From assembly GCA_019648995.1 (NCBI GenBank), contig BLXT01002845.1, positions 1,448,520 to 1,475,181 on the forward strand: a stretch of 26,662 nucleotides of DNA, written 5' to 3'. Both the position numbers and the translations under genes were made by a program. Under the pieces are notes generated by a model, which did no database searches, had not been told where the DNA came from, and saw nothing but the letters and a program-made list of their open reading frames with translations. Below are positions 16,576 to 26,662 of the stretch, in pieces. This DNA is from Plakobranchus ocellatus (Eukaryota > Mollusca > Gastropoda > Plakobranchidae). The stretch's first letter is position 1; every line of letters begins with the position of its first letter.

Positions 16576-17640
16576 AAGGTGTTGTGACGGTTACAATGAA
16601 AATTAGGTTTTATAATGACCATGATGATTTTTTTTTTAGAATTTGACCAAATACGACTCCTAAAAGAATTTTTTTTTGCCGTTTTGCTAACAATAATTGT
16701 GGTGGGATATTTCTTCCCTTACTTTAAAACCTAAAAAACAAAATATTATAATTATTTTTTTGGCAAGCGCCCCTGTCTCAAAGATATATGATGCATTGTG
16801 TTGTATTGTAATGCGCAAAAACGTGCAGAGAATCTAAGGAAACTATTTTATTTTGAAACTCTTGCCACAGGCGTTATCACACGGTGCACGTTATCTGGAG
16901 TTCTCTTCTCGCTGTGGGCGTGGCGCTGCAGTCGTCTGCAGCCATCTGGAGAGCGTCACAAAAGTAGGTCAGATGAACAAGAGACGGGAGAGGGGAGATA
17001 AGAATGATTTCCACGTCTCTTATGTTTACGTCAAAGTGAAACCACTCAAACACGGAAATAAATACTCATGCACACAGACTCAACATATTGTTATTATCAT
17101 TGTATCTTCAAAAGTATTTTAAAAAAAACAACAACCAAACATACCTTGACAGAAGAAAAGTAAAGCAAAACTTCTTGCGACACAATCAACAGCAGTCAGT
17201 AGACCTATTTGTTTCAGTTTGCAGTATCTCGAGGGCAATGTGATTCACGCTAAGGTCATGATAGTAGTCGATATGTCTTAGAATTGCATCAATAATCGTT
17301 TACTATGCGATTACTGTAATTCTAGAGAACTGCTGCTGCGAGTCGGCTGCTCGTGAGACTAAATTTTATGCAAAAGAACGGGTCCGTGATTGAAAGTCTT
17401 GTTTCACCTCTCCTAGTTTCAGCATAATATAATTAAATACTTGAAGGAAATCCTTTTCTACATTTACTGCATGTTTATAAACATGCAGGCCTATATTGTC
17501 ATAAATTATATGAACCAGTATGTCTTTATGTCTGTCAATCCATATTTCATATTCTGGCTCTTCCTCAAGATTTATGTTTTTCACAAAATCATAAGCTCTC
17601 TACAAAAAGGTATTACCTAGTATCATAGCTTATAAATTGT
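16576..17640. other. intergenic DNA with a GC-rich islet and a palindrome
   Basis: AT-rich except for a CpG-containing islet at about 16866-17000. There an acceptor-like CTTGCCACAG (ends about 16871) and a donor-like AAAA|GTAGGT (about 16961) bracket 90 bp. That could be an exon, but none of its frames gives a convincing protein. A perfect palindrome sits at 17467-17488. Confidence 0.4.
17467..17488. repeat. perfect 22-bp palindrome
   Basis: The half-site CTGCATGTTTA is followed with no spacer by its exact reverse complement. Each arm carries TGTTTA/TAAACA, the core recognised by forkhead-type factors. It may be a regulatory dyad or chance; no flanking element explains it. Confidence 0.85.
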
Positions 17641-18079
17641 TGATTTTGAGGACGATGTTGGAGGTGTTATAATGTTTGATGAAAGGATGAGGAGGAGATG
17701 TGTATGATGAGTCTTATGATATTGAAAATGATGATTTCGGCGGTGGTGATGATAATACCTTAAAACAAGTGTGCCATACCACATTGAATTATGCTGTATC
17801 ATAATATTATTGCAATAAGGTTATATTTTTATATTACATTAACTCATATATTACAAAGGATTTTGTTGCATTTTATTGTCCAAAAGCACACCCACACATA
17901 CAAATGCAAATTGTCTAGAGGCAAGAGTAAAATTTATAAGTCTTTATGATCAAGTAAGTACAATATCCGCAAAGTTGCCCATTTTCTCGCAAATCTTTAA
18001 CTTTCACTAATTGACAGTTTTTGTGCTTCAGGTCGCAAAGAAAGGTGGCCTTTAGTTGTAAAAATATATTCTTTCTCAT
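17641..18079. other. intergenic DNA with decayed GAT/GGT repeat
   Basis: From 17641 to about 17760 the plus strand is a degenerate GAT/GAG/GGT triplet repeat like the 15840 block. The rest is AT-rich without recognisable features. Confidence 0.6.
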
Positions 18080-18088
18080 CACAATAGA

Positions 18089-18360
18089 GAAGCAGTGTTT
18101 AGCTGGTAGGGTAGTTGGCTAGTGAGAAGTCCAGGTTCGAATCCAAGTCAGGGCCACCATAATTTTTCTTCTGTATCCGCCGAGCACTAAATGGGTAGCT
18201 GGGGCTCTTAAGACTCTGCGAGAATAAAGGCGGCGAGGAAAGCAACGGTAAACTATCTCAAAATGCCGTATGCCAAGATCAATCAGGACCCTACTCCTGG
18301 CTCCCTGGTGGTTCCCTGATGCTTGGACCAAGCATGGCACCCACTTTTTTTTATCACTTC
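18089..18360 (+). mobile_element. tRNA-derived SINE, family 1, copy 3
   Basis: A plus-strand copy of 272 bp. The box A region is TAGCTGGTAGGGTAGTTGGC and box B is a canonical GGTTCGAATCC at 18134-18144. The body matches the minus-strand copies and ends in CCCACTTTTTTTT. A 9-bp direct repeat, CACAATAGA, flanks it at 18080-18088 and 18361-18369. A 150-codon minus-strand frame here is mostly antisense SINE. Confidence 0.88.
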
Positions 18361-18369
18361 CACAATAGA

Positions 18370-19167
18370 CTATGTGAAACAGTGTGTTCCAGAAACCGAA
18401 GAGGCAACCCCTTTCCTTCTCATTACTACTTCCCCATTTTATAAACCAGAAAGTGAAAAAGAAGACAAAACAAAGTAAGCCATCATAACTTTGAAAAACC
18501 CCATGAATAGCTGTATAAAGTTCTTCAATCATCACAACCTCTGTGCAGCTCTTATCTCGGATTGATTCCACCTGGAAAATAATTCATCTCCCTATTCTGT
18601 CAATGTCAATGCCAGTTCTTTTTTAAGGATGTGTAGAGATAGTTTTAACAACTATAGAATACACAGAAGCAACTTTTTGTATTGTTTCCTTTTCTTCTAT
18701 TTTCCTCAATTTTTACGAAAAATACACCAAGAGCGTGCGTTCTTAAAATCTTCGTAAATTAAGCAGAAAAAAGCGAAATTTAATAAGATGAAACTTTAAC
18801 AGCTTGCTCGCAACGTGGAGACATTGATAAATGAAGGATGCGAAATAAATTTCATTCTGTCGGCTTCAGAACCGTTATGACCCGGATGTTTAGAGGCGAC
18901 GCTCTTCCAGGTTAACAACAATTAATCTCCTTATCTAGCTTTGTTGACACTCGACAATGGCTAGGCTGTTATTGCGGGGTGGCTACGATCTCGGCAGGTA
19001 CGAGGCTGTAACCAAGCTTTTAGGCAGCGATGATTTTTGGTCGCTTTTTCCTCACTAAGCATCATCAGTTTCTCGTTCCCATTATCGTCAAAACAGGACA
19101 AACAGAATAAAAGCAGGGCTGCAGTTGTAGTTTTTTTTTTTAGAATATTTTAAACTTTTGCTATGAA
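18370..19167. other. intergenic DNA with a GC-richer islet at 18880-19060
   Basis: Within this otherwise AT-rich stretch, 18880-19060 is GC-richer. It contains a short ATG frame from 18958 (MARLLLRGGYDLG) running into a donor-like GGCAG|GTACGA. This could be a first exon or chance; no downstream partner exon was found. No other feature is recognised. Confidence 0.35.
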
Positions 19168-19325
19168 AGAATTGTTGTTGCTGTTGTTGTTGCTGTGATT
19201 CTTGTTGCTGCTGCTCTTGCTGCTGTTATTCTTGTTGTTGCTGTGATTCTTGTTGCTGCTGCTCTTGCTGCTGTTATTCTTGTTGTTGCTGCTCTTGCTG
19301 CTGTTATTCTTGTTGTTGTTTTCTA
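19168..19325. repeat. TTG/CTG triplet array with 48-bp higher-order unit
   Basis: Triplets TTG, CTG, CTC, ATT and GTG recur in a fixed order about every 48 bp (16 triplets), for about three rounds with the last one shortened. On the minus strand it is stop-free and would read as Asn/Ser/Lys repeats from an ATG at 19353. The low-complexity content and lack of splice context argue against a gene. Confidence 0.85.
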
Positions 19326-19499
19326 AATATATATATAACCATCTTTTCAGCATTCATCTGCTCTAGCATAAGCTACGTACTTTTGTTACAGCAAGCGAGC
19401 AATACTTTGGTCATGCTGAGGCTAGAGACCACGTCCTAAAATCTGCAGCGACATTTACGTCGCGATTTCGAGCCCGCCAGAAGTCTGGTCTGAACTGGG

Positions 19500-19640
19500 C
19501 AGTTTTTTTATATAGTCAGTCCACAACAAGGGGAATTCAGGGCAAAGGTGGCGGGGCTTGAATCTGCTATAGGAGGGTCCCTGCAGATCTCAGGTCGGAT
19601 TCATTAACTGTGACACCACCGATACTACCTCTGAACAAAG
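19500..19640 (-). repeat. SINE-like repeat family 2, copy 2
   Basis: On the minus strand it reads GTGGTGTCACAGTTAATG, a box-A-like region, then GCAGGGACCCTCC, then a box-B-like GATTCAAGCCC, and ends TTGTGGACTGACTATATA. The first part matches 14303-14400 and the last 18 bp match 3205-3222 with one mismatch. It is a plausible old tRNA-derived SINE. Ends are approximate and no duplication is visible. Confidence 0.5.
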
Positions 19641-20457
19641 CCTGAAAGCCTGAAAGGCCTTTGCACATAAAATTTTAACTAAGAGTCATTAAAAAAAAAT
19701 TATTAAACTCAAATGAAAATTGTTAAGCTATAGTATTTTTATTTCAGTCACATTTTGTGTTAGAGATACTTTTCTTCTGTGATCATGTGGCTTACCAGCC
19801 ATTTTGAAAAAAAGCTGATATAGAGAAATGAAAATGTAAACAAACTAAAATCTAGCGTTTGAACGTTTTTTTGTCCCATCGATTACTCAGAGTTTATGCC
19901 CTGAAAGATTTTAAAATGGCAATACATATATTTTTTTGTTGTTGTTTTATAAAAAAACCACATTATTTCTACTCCGTGATGTAAAAAATATTATCACAAG
20001 TTGTATCCAATCTGAAAAATTTGAACTCGTTGAAAGTATGTAAAGTTTAAATGACTTTTCTGTCCCATTACCGACATTTACTAAGGTCATAAAATAATTG
20101 CTAAGGAATCAAATTTAATATAAATTACTTTGAGACATCTCTCGCTATCCTTCTTTGTGAATTAATATAAAGTCAGAGGTAATATATAGTCATTTTTGTA
20201 ATCTCTATGATTGTTTGTTTCACTCAAACTATACTCGGATTGTCCCACCAGTTACCGAGGAATGACCTTGAAAAAGCATAACAGTGATAATTCTCACGAA
20301 AACATCGCTACATGTTGAGAAATAATTATTAGACGGCCATGTAAGTTTTTTTAGCGCATACTTTCGGTGCTCATCTTTGCGTTAGGTCAGTGTTTCGTAA
20401 GTGTACAAAACGGCTTTTCTTTTAACGAATGCTATTTTTTTTGTATGTAATATCTGA
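19641..20457. other. intergenic AT-rich DNA upstream of gene B
   Basis: A uniformly AT-rich stretch with several homopolymer runs. No repeat family, exon or RNA gene is recognised. Confidence 0.5.
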
Positions 20458-20697
20458 ATGAGTTTTTGTGTGCGTGTCTTATATTTGTTTATTTTTTCTC
20501 TTCTTATCGCCCTCCTATGCTGCAAATATGTTGACACAGTAATCAAGAAGACCTGGAGCAAGGCATGTCAAACCAAGGATAGCACTACTTTTGGCTCTAT
20601 CACAGCCAAAGATTATAACGACAGTTTTTTGTACGGTAACAGTGTATACATGCGCTCTATAACGTATAAGACATTCACTTTTTGTGAACCTGGCTAG
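20458..20697 (+). CDS. doubtful small ORF with hydrophobic N-terminus
   Basis: A 79-codon ATG frame begins MSFCVRVLYLFIFSLLIALL, a good signal-peptide or membrane-anchor pattern, followed by a polar region with three cysteines near positions 21, 22 and 37 and a final Cys at 76. It ends in TAG. It lies 135 bp upstream of the gene B start codon. It has no paralogue in the window and no recognisable family, and hydrophobic frames arise easily in T-rich DNA, so it may be chance. Confidence 0.2.
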   Translation: MSFCVRVLYLFIFSLLIALLCCKYVDTVIKKTWSKACQTKDSTTFGSITAKDYNDSFLYGNSVYMRSITYKTFTFCEPG

Positions 20698-20832
20698 ATA
20701 GCGACTCGTTAATGCTACAGCTGATTAAACCGAAAACGAACATAACATTATACAAACTACATTTTCATTGGAAAAATTTTATATCTTCTAAAACAAACAT
20801 AAAAATTGAAGGATAAGAGAGTGAAGAGCATC

Positions 20833-20913
20833 ATGTATTCCAAGAGTTTGGCCGTAGTGACCTCAAGTCTTCTGATAGTCTTGTGTCTGCAAGGAGTGCA
20901 GAGCAATCCAACG
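20833..20913 (+). CDS. gene B, exon 1: signal peptide
   Basis: The ATG at 20833 (A at -3) opens 27 codons ending in phase 0 at ACG|GTATGT. The product, MYSKSLAVVTSSLLIVLCLQ then GVQSNPT, is a clean secretion signal with likely cleavage after GVQS. It is 23 residues shorter than gene A exon 1 and lacks the RERR site. Directly upstream is AT-rich DNA with a TATA-like TTTTATATC about 50 bp before the ATG and no strong acceptor, so this may be the first exon. Confidence 0.8.
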
Positions 20914-23900
20914 GTATGTCCTGTTTGTGACTTCTTTTTTTTTTATTTCTTTTACTTTCCTTAGGAATTTTGTGATCGCCTGTTTTATGATTGTCGAGGA
21001 AAGTTATAAATCTGACCAATGAATGTCGGAGATAAGGAAAACTCCCACGGTAGGCGATAGAAATTTCGCTGTTTGGGAAGAATATTCATACATTCATGGA
21101 GTTATGAGAAATCCAATAAAAGTTGAATTGTACTGAGAAACGCCAATCTTAGACAATATTAATTAGTAGTTGAATTACGCACTGCACATCGGTGACTTAA
21201 ACTTTTAAATCGTCAAATCTGTTCCCTCTAAGAAACTAAAAGGTTAATGAGACAACGGTAGCTAAAGCCTGATCGTATGGAAGAATAGGAAAAAAACTGA
21301 TCAGTAGATTCTGGCAAGCTTTCCGAAACACTAGTGAAGAGAAAGGAGAGGTCAAAACTTTATCGTACATGTCTGAGTCAGAGCTTGAACTTAACAAAAA
21401 AGATTAAAAAATAATTAATAAATAAATAGTTTTATAGATCTTAAAATCTACTCTATTTATTGATTAAACACACTAATACCGTTTTATGGTACGCTGTGTT
21501 TATTGTAAATCCTAGGCCATAGTTCACTGTTTCTTGTGTACAAATGGTAAGCAGATCGGGATGATTCAATTTGTGTATTACAATGATCACGAAAAAAAAA
21601 AAATCCAATAAACAAACGGTGTACATGTTTTTGTATGCACGCTTCAGTTTTCGTTATTGCATAATGTTAGGTCTTGAAGCGACATTCAAGACCCGCGTTG
21701 TTTTTCCGTATCTCATAGGAAATAAATAAATGATAACAGCATACTGTGAATCTGATCCTATTCTTATGTACTGCAAAATAATCGGTGCTTAAAATAAGTT
21801 ATAGAGATTTATTAACGTTTTAAACAAATAAATACATAAAAAAACAACAAAACAACAAACAACAACAAAATAAAAAAAAAGACGACATGCGTTACGAAGA
21901 AACCCAAAGTTTGCTCAAGTATTTTTGTAAATCAAAGCTTCATTCATTATGTCCTTGCGTTATGTAATGCACCTCTTCGCCTTCACTATTCATACTTAAG
22001 TTTTTTTAAAATCCTTGAAATATTTTTATTTTGTTCAAAAAGCTCTGTTCTGAAACAACTTGACAACCTAAAACCATTTTCTCTACTTTTTGTATTTTTT
22101 TGTGTGTACGTCTCTGTTAGCTTCACCTCGTTCCTTTTTTTAAAGTCAAACTTAAAAGTTGTTTCTGTATGCTTTATATTCAACATAACGAGACCTCGAA
22201 TTTGTTAAAAGTAATTGTGCACACCAAATAAATAATTACTTATTTTACATGAAAAATATTGCCTTGCAACCCAAAATGACATAAGGGTTAAAAAACAAAA
22301 AAAGTAAACATTTAGCATTCACGCATTCACGCTAAGTAGAGGTAGACAGAGAATGGCGTTTACTAAAAGCGTTAAGTCATGGGCAGTAGGCAAGGGTAGC
22401 AACATTAGCTTTAAGAGGTTAACTGAGAATCGGTATGATTAGAGGAACATGATCGCCTATGTCTGTTCCAGATGAGGTACCTAAAGAGAAAAATTTGCAT
22501 TGAACTTGAAGAAATCTTACAGCGATTTAAAAACAAGAAGCAGGAAGGAAATAGAACTGACAATAAGAAGTAGATAATTAATGATTCACCTTTGATTGCT
22601 TTAAGAATGGCTGTTACCGTGCTATCTCACTGAATATAGATTTGGAGTTGTCAACAAAATTGGATATGGATCTTAGAGAGTCTGTTTGGGTGAGAAAAGT
22701 CTATATCAAGAGTGCTGATGCTCTAGATATTATTGTGTTGCTATTTGCAATCCTTCAAGACAACATTATTGATCAATGAAGGTTTCATTGAAACTAAAGA
22801 AGAACTGTGTCGTTGTGTAGTCTTTTTTTCCTCACATAGAGTGTGAAACCAGCGGCTAGAGCAGCAGCATTCCAAAAGAAATGTTCGTGGAAAAGTGGAG
22901 AAACCAAAACTAGTAAAACACTTGGGAAGGGTGGGCAGGCTAGAGATCTAGGGCGGTACAAATAGTTCAAGGGTGATTGGTGTGTTCATCTTAAAAAAAA
23001 AATAAAAAAAAAAGACTTTCAGACCTTTGAAAGCTTTTAAAAATTTATAGTTGGCTTATGTGAGTGGACTTGTTCTTTTGTACGGAAAAATTAGAGGAAA
23101 TTAACAGGAATTAGATCTAGATGGACTTTTATAAACGCTTGCTTGTCCGCTTCTTTAAATTTACTTTTTGGCCTCTTTAAGCTATCGTTAATCTTTTCAT
23201 AGCGTTCTTCAGAATATCACATAACTTGGGAGTATCGGATTCTGTAAATGCTTAAAGAAATAATAGAGTAAAATTTGGTGAAGCCCAATGAATCGATACT
23301 GAAAGAAGCTGTTCTTGAGCGACCATTGATTAAAACCCTAAGACGAAGGCAGATACAAATTTTAGGATATAATTTGCCAAGACAAGGGTTTAAAACGCGT
23401 AACAATCATTAGAAAACATTGAAGGCAAAAACAGTAGAGGTAGACAGAGTAACTTTTATTGAAAGTCACAAGTCATGGGTAATAGGCAAGAGTGGTAACA
23501 ACAACTTTATAAAGCTAACTGAGAATAGGTTTGAGTGGAGGAACATGATCGCCAATGTCTGTTCTAGACAGAACACCTAAACATAAAGCGTGCTCTATTT
23601 TTAAACTGTTATTGGTTTAAAAGATACCCAGCCCCGAGTTGTAATGATATTCCGAAGAGGGATTATTGTTGAGTGACGATGCACAGTCGTTGGATCCTGA
23701 AAATAGATTTTTTTTTTTTGTTGCCCTTGGGCTGTAGATTGCTTCAAACTATGATGCAAATAAATAGCCGGACCATTTTTAACATTCCGTTATTTTTATA
23801 AAGTAGATATTTCCTGTAAAACTAAGCATACTCTAAATGTTTTATATCTGTCAGAATTTTTTTTTTAATTTAGAAGAGTTGGTAGCTTCGATTAATTTGG

Positions 23901-26662
23901 TTTTTAAGCCGAAAATGTTTTGAGACATAGACATTTTATAAACGAAATATTTCTGAGGGCAGTAAAAGATTATTGCCAGTTAGATAATTTATCTTTTGCC
24001 TACGACATAACTCTTATTATTATTATCAGTAGCATTCGGTTAATTATTTCAATCTACAAATTGATAATATAGTTAAAGAACGTGATCATCAACAAAAGCT
24101 TATTAAAACAAAGTAGAACAACATAGTGCATGCATTATAACCGTTCGCCTTTAGGCTTCTTCGAGACAAAAACTGACGATAATAATCATGGAACCAAGAA
24201 TACAAGCCAGGGAAAATAAACGAAATATATCACTTTAAAGAATCATTATTAATGTGTTTATTGAGAAAGCTTTTTCAATAGATATAGAATTGTGCATATA
24301 TACATGTACATCCTCCAGAGTTGCGAATGGTTATGAGGTAGTGAAATTACCTGATACAAGAACAATTTCTATAACTTGTTATACCTGTGCGTTTTATGCT
24401 ACAATAACTACCTAAGCCTTTCATCGGCAGCAACAGCGGCAACAGCGGCAACAGCAGCAACAGCAGCACTACAGTGTGTCAGCAAAGTGTGAGATGCTAA
24501 TTCAGATCCTACTGGAATCTGACCTTAAAAGTTAATGCCGAAGTTTTTATGAAAAACTGGCCAAATTGATTCATAAACAAATAAATATTTGAGAGTGCTA
24601 CTCGTACTCACATGCAAAGTTGGAAGCATCAATGTTCATGAAGCATCATTGCTATTATCGTTGAAAAAAAACAAAATAACGAAATTCTATGCATTGTGTT
24701 TTCGATTACCGGTTAATCTACTGTAAGCTCTGAACTGTTAAAATTAATGTATTTCAATTTTTATCAAGACTAAAATTGCATCTATAGAACCCAAAACGTT
24801 AGCCTTCGTCAGCTGCTCCAAATGGCTACCCACGTACCTATAAATAAACCAGAGCATCGAATCTTAATATACACTTTCTGAAAGAGGCAGTGCTGCTTAA
24901 AATGTCAGATTTACAAAAACAAACTTTTCCCACAGGAGCAAACCTTAACATGATCTACTGCACCTCAATATAATTTAACAAAAGAAAAACAATCATAGCC
25001 GACTTTACGATCTAATCCTAAACAAGATAATATACTATTTCCACATACGCATTCAATTTGTAATAAATATAATGCTTAGTTTATTTCACAAATTCTATTT
25101 ATAAGTATAAACCAAACAATGTATAAAACTGAACGATGCGCTCATGAAGAATAAAGAAAATTTAACGAGTTTATTCTTCCTCTTGTTTCTTCCAGCAATC
25201 CCCGACTAGCAGAGGTTTATGGGGTCAGCTGAACTACGAGACGCCTTCCACGCCATCTCCGGAGAATGTCAATTGCTACGTGGAGATCCCTTCGGTAAAA
25301 CATCACCGCATTATTCCCCTAGAAACCTTACGTTTTAATTGACTCGAATTTTAATCAGCGCAGTTACATCAAAGCTTTTAGAAAAGAAAGATAATCTGCT
25401 AGGAATTTTTCACTCTTTGTTGGGCTATGTACATTTCCTAGGTTATTGCCCTTAGCTAAAGCGGTGAGTTTGTAGAGTGAAACAATGCAGCTCCATGAAA
25501 AGAGATGTATTTAACAAATTGATGCTTTTTGTGCTTTAATTTTATCTTTTCCATTGCAATTCCCTCATGTTTTAGATATAGGTTGTCGATTTTGCGTATT
25601 AAACCTTATTTTTTCACCCAGCAAAGTTTTAAAGTTTTTAGAAATTCAATTCCAGTGGTTTTAAAATCAAAGGTTGGTGCTCACTCGGGTCCCCGGCCTC
25701 AGGCAATCCGGGCGCATTGTCTGTTGTATAGTTATGTCATGAAGGATCTTAGAAAGTGAATGTTTTTTTCTTTCCATTAAGAATCAAACAAACCAGGTAT
25801 AAAAATGGCATATTATGTCATGATTGAAAAGAAGGACTTTTTGCCCGTGCTATAACTTTTAATATATTGTCGTAGCGACTTAAAGAGCATTATCCTTGGT
25901 AGACTTAACACTGACGATACTGCTTTTTATTGTAGTCACCACAGTAAAGTATAAACATATCAGCTCTGAGATTGCATTTTTTTCGGGTGGAAGAAAATAT
26001 TCAGTGCTAAAAAAAAAAGGGTAAAGGACTCGCTTTTGTGTAAGCACAGCATTTTTCCCCTTCCGATATTTCAAACTATGTTCCCCTTTTCCTTTCGATT
26101 CTGATTTCTTTTTCTCTTCCCGTCTCCCATTTATTTCTTCCGCTTTTCTTTTGTCTCACCCTTTCCCTTCTCCTTCACTTTTAAGGCTCTCTTCTGCCTT
26201 CTCCTCCTCCTCCTCCTCTACCTCTTACTCTTCATGTCCCTCCTATTTCTTATCTTTCTTTTTCTTCTTCTTTTTACCCTATTATTTTCTTATCAAAATC
26301 AAGTGAGCCTTTGTATATGTTGAATCTTAGTTGACATCTTGATCCTCCATTTTTTCTTATGAGGCTGACAGATTTCACTCATTTCATGTATAGTACCGTT
26401 TGAAATTCCTGCATCGCTGGAACAAGGAAAGGTTCTGCTCCAATGTTATTCGGCTAAAAACATAACCATCACCGCACATGCGTGAAATGAGACTCACTGA
26501 GGTTCTACCAAATAATGAGGGGAACGTTCAATGTCTATTCCCTTAAAGAAAAAAAAAACAAACCTTTCCGGGTTAAATAATTGGGTTCTAAGCACTAGAG
26601 TGATGCACTCAACTTTAACTGCTCTATTACTAAGTCGTATTGGGATTGGGAAAGAGGAGAAA
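20833..26662 (+). CDS. gene B: paralogue of gene A, 3' part outside window
   Basis: The visible coding parts are 20833-20913 and 25196-25294, both phase 0, giving 60 residues: signal peptide, short spacer QSPTSRGLWGQLNYE, then TPSTPSPENVNCYVE and IPS. In 16 shared residues of the conserved block no amino acid differs, apart from the Val/Ile and Val/Ser changes at its end. Its order, phase and orientation repeat gene A, so a third exon with three cysteines is expected beyond 26662. I searched 25295-26662 for a match to gene A exon 3 and found none. Function is unknown, presumably a secreted peptide. Confidence 0.72.
20914..22333. other. gene B intron 1, proximal part
   Basis: AT-rich intron DNA with AAC/AAAT-rich stretches near 21830-21880. 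No exon or element is recognised until the LINE tail at 22334. Confidence 0.55.
22334..22495 (+). mobile_element. 5'-truncated LINE tail, copy 3
   Basis: The shortest copy, matching only the last 150 bp or so of copies 1 and 4: SRGRQRMAFTKSVKSWAVGK, then the region corresponding to FEWRNMIANVCSR. Stops interrupt the frame at two places near the end, so it is dead. It ends a few bases after the family stop codon, as the other copies do. Confidence 0.7.
22496..22854. other. gene B intron 1, between repeats
   Basis: AT-rich sequence with no recognised feature, ending in a strong pyrimidine tract TCTTTTTTTCCTCACATAG at about 22840 that resembles a splice acceptor. Confidence 0.45.
22855..23014 (+). 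repeat. dispersed repeat, copy 2, with poly-A end
   Basis: The right 85 bp align with 5908-5995, and the sequence ends in AAAAAAAAAATAAAAAAAAAA (22993-23013), a retroposon-like tail. Just before it, an acceptor-like site at 22840 opens a 38-codon phase-0 frame with stop. Because its second half is the dispersed repeat, I treat that frame as a pseudo-exon rather than a real exon of gene B. The left limit is uncertain. Confidence 0.5.
23225..23600 (+). mobile_element. 5'-truncated LINE tail, copy 4
   Basis: Aligns with copy 2 from about 23230 and with copies 1 and 3 in its last 190 bp. The recognisable words are LIKTLRRRQ near 23330 and FEWRNMIANVCSRQNT at the end near 23578. Stops and frame changes occur in the middle. 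It sits only about 730 bp downstream of copy 3 in the same orientation. Confidence 0.7.
23601..25195. other. gene B intron 1, distal part
   Basis: AT-rich intron DNA. A short CAGCAA/CAGCGG triplet run lies at about 24427-24468. Nothing else is recognised until the exon 2 acceptor, whose pyrimidine tract is TTATTCTTCCTCTTGTTTCT. Confidence 0.55.
24427..24468. repeat. CAGCAA/CAGCGG triplet microsatellite
   Basis: About 40 bp of GGCAGCAACAGCGGCAACAG-type repeats in gene B intron 1. Confidence 0.85.
25196..25294 (+). CDS. gene B, exon 2: conserved Cys block
   Basis: The acceptor CTTGTTTCTTCCAG ends at 25195 and the donor TCG|GTAAAA is at 25295. The exon is 99 nt, 33 codons, phase 0 at both ends. 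It reads QSPTSRGLWGQLNYE, then TPSTPSPENVNCYVE, then IPS. The spacer is 15-16 residues shorter than in gene A. The conserved block and its single cysteine sit at the 3' end of the exon exactly as in gene A. The GC content is far above the flanking intron. Confidence 0.86.
25295..26662. other. gene B intron 2, cut by window edge
   Basis: AT-rich intron DNA with a GC-richer fragment at about 25672-25730 and a pyrimidine-rich tract at about 26080-26290 that includes CTC triplets near 26200-26218. No match to the Cys-rich exon 3 of gene A was found, so that exon must lie to the right. Confidence 0.55.

Noticed and set aside
18100-18165. Functional tRNA gene
   Set aside because: Boxes A and B are present, but the sequence cannot be read as a full cloverleaf and continues into the shared SINE body.
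18119-18571. 150-codon minus-strand frame
   Set aside because: It starts at GTG rather than ATG and its C-terminal half is the antisense of a SINE.
19150-19353. Asn/Ser/Lys-rich minus-strand ORF
   Set aside because: It is the complement of a 48-bp-period triplet array; low complexity and no splice context.

Overview
The window is AT-rich, repeat-dense animal nuclear DNA. The evidence is spliced coding exons with GT-AG borders, tRNA-derived SINEs with target-site duplications, 5'-truncated LINE tails, and very abundant microsatellites. The repeat style and the AGATCT-rich patches make me think of a gastropod mollusc, possibly a heterobranch, but that is inference. No bacterial-type operon, CRISPR array, rRNA or functional tRNA gene is visible. 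There is one 20-N assembly gap (14283-14302).

The protein-coding content I can support is a same-strand pair of small secreted-peptide genes of one family. Gene A has three phase-0 coding exons: 2562-2711 (signal peptide, spacer, Arg-Glu-Arg-Arg site), 6899-7042 (variable spacer, then a conserved Pro-rich block with the first Cys) and 9949-10134 (three more Cys, basic C-terminus, stop). It encodes about 159 residues. Gene B starts about 10.7 kb downstream: exon 1 at 20833-20913 (a different, shorter signal-peptide exon) and exon 2 at 25196-25294, which repeats the conserved block TPSTPSPENVNCYVE. Its third exon must lie beyond the right edge. The two conserved blocks differ mainly by silent changes, so this is an old duplication under strong protein-level constraint. 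I do not recognise the family by name; it looks like a cysteine-containing neuropeptide, hormone or other secreted signalling precursor.

Layout: 1-1240 is AAC repeat and a G-rich tetranucleotide-derived minisatellite; 1241-2494 is the upstream region of gene A with a possible 5' non-coding exon; 2495-10655 is gene A. Intron 1 of gene A holds about 1.5 kb of pyrimidine-only microsatellite and a degraded LINE tail. Intron 2 holds a LINE tail, a 25-bp tandem array and an 80-bp tandem array that runs into the exon 3 acceptor. The intergenic region, 10656-20832, holds LINE and SINE copies, a 0.6-kb compound trinucleotide block, a perfect 22-bp palindrome, GC-richer islets of unknown nature and a doubtful 79-codon ORF. 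Gene B occupies 20833 to the right edge; its intron 1 has two more LINE tails and another dispersed repeat.

The two peptide genes probably act as diverged paralogues: same conserved core, different leader, different spacer, and a convertase site only in the gene A leader. Their function cannot be read from the sequence.
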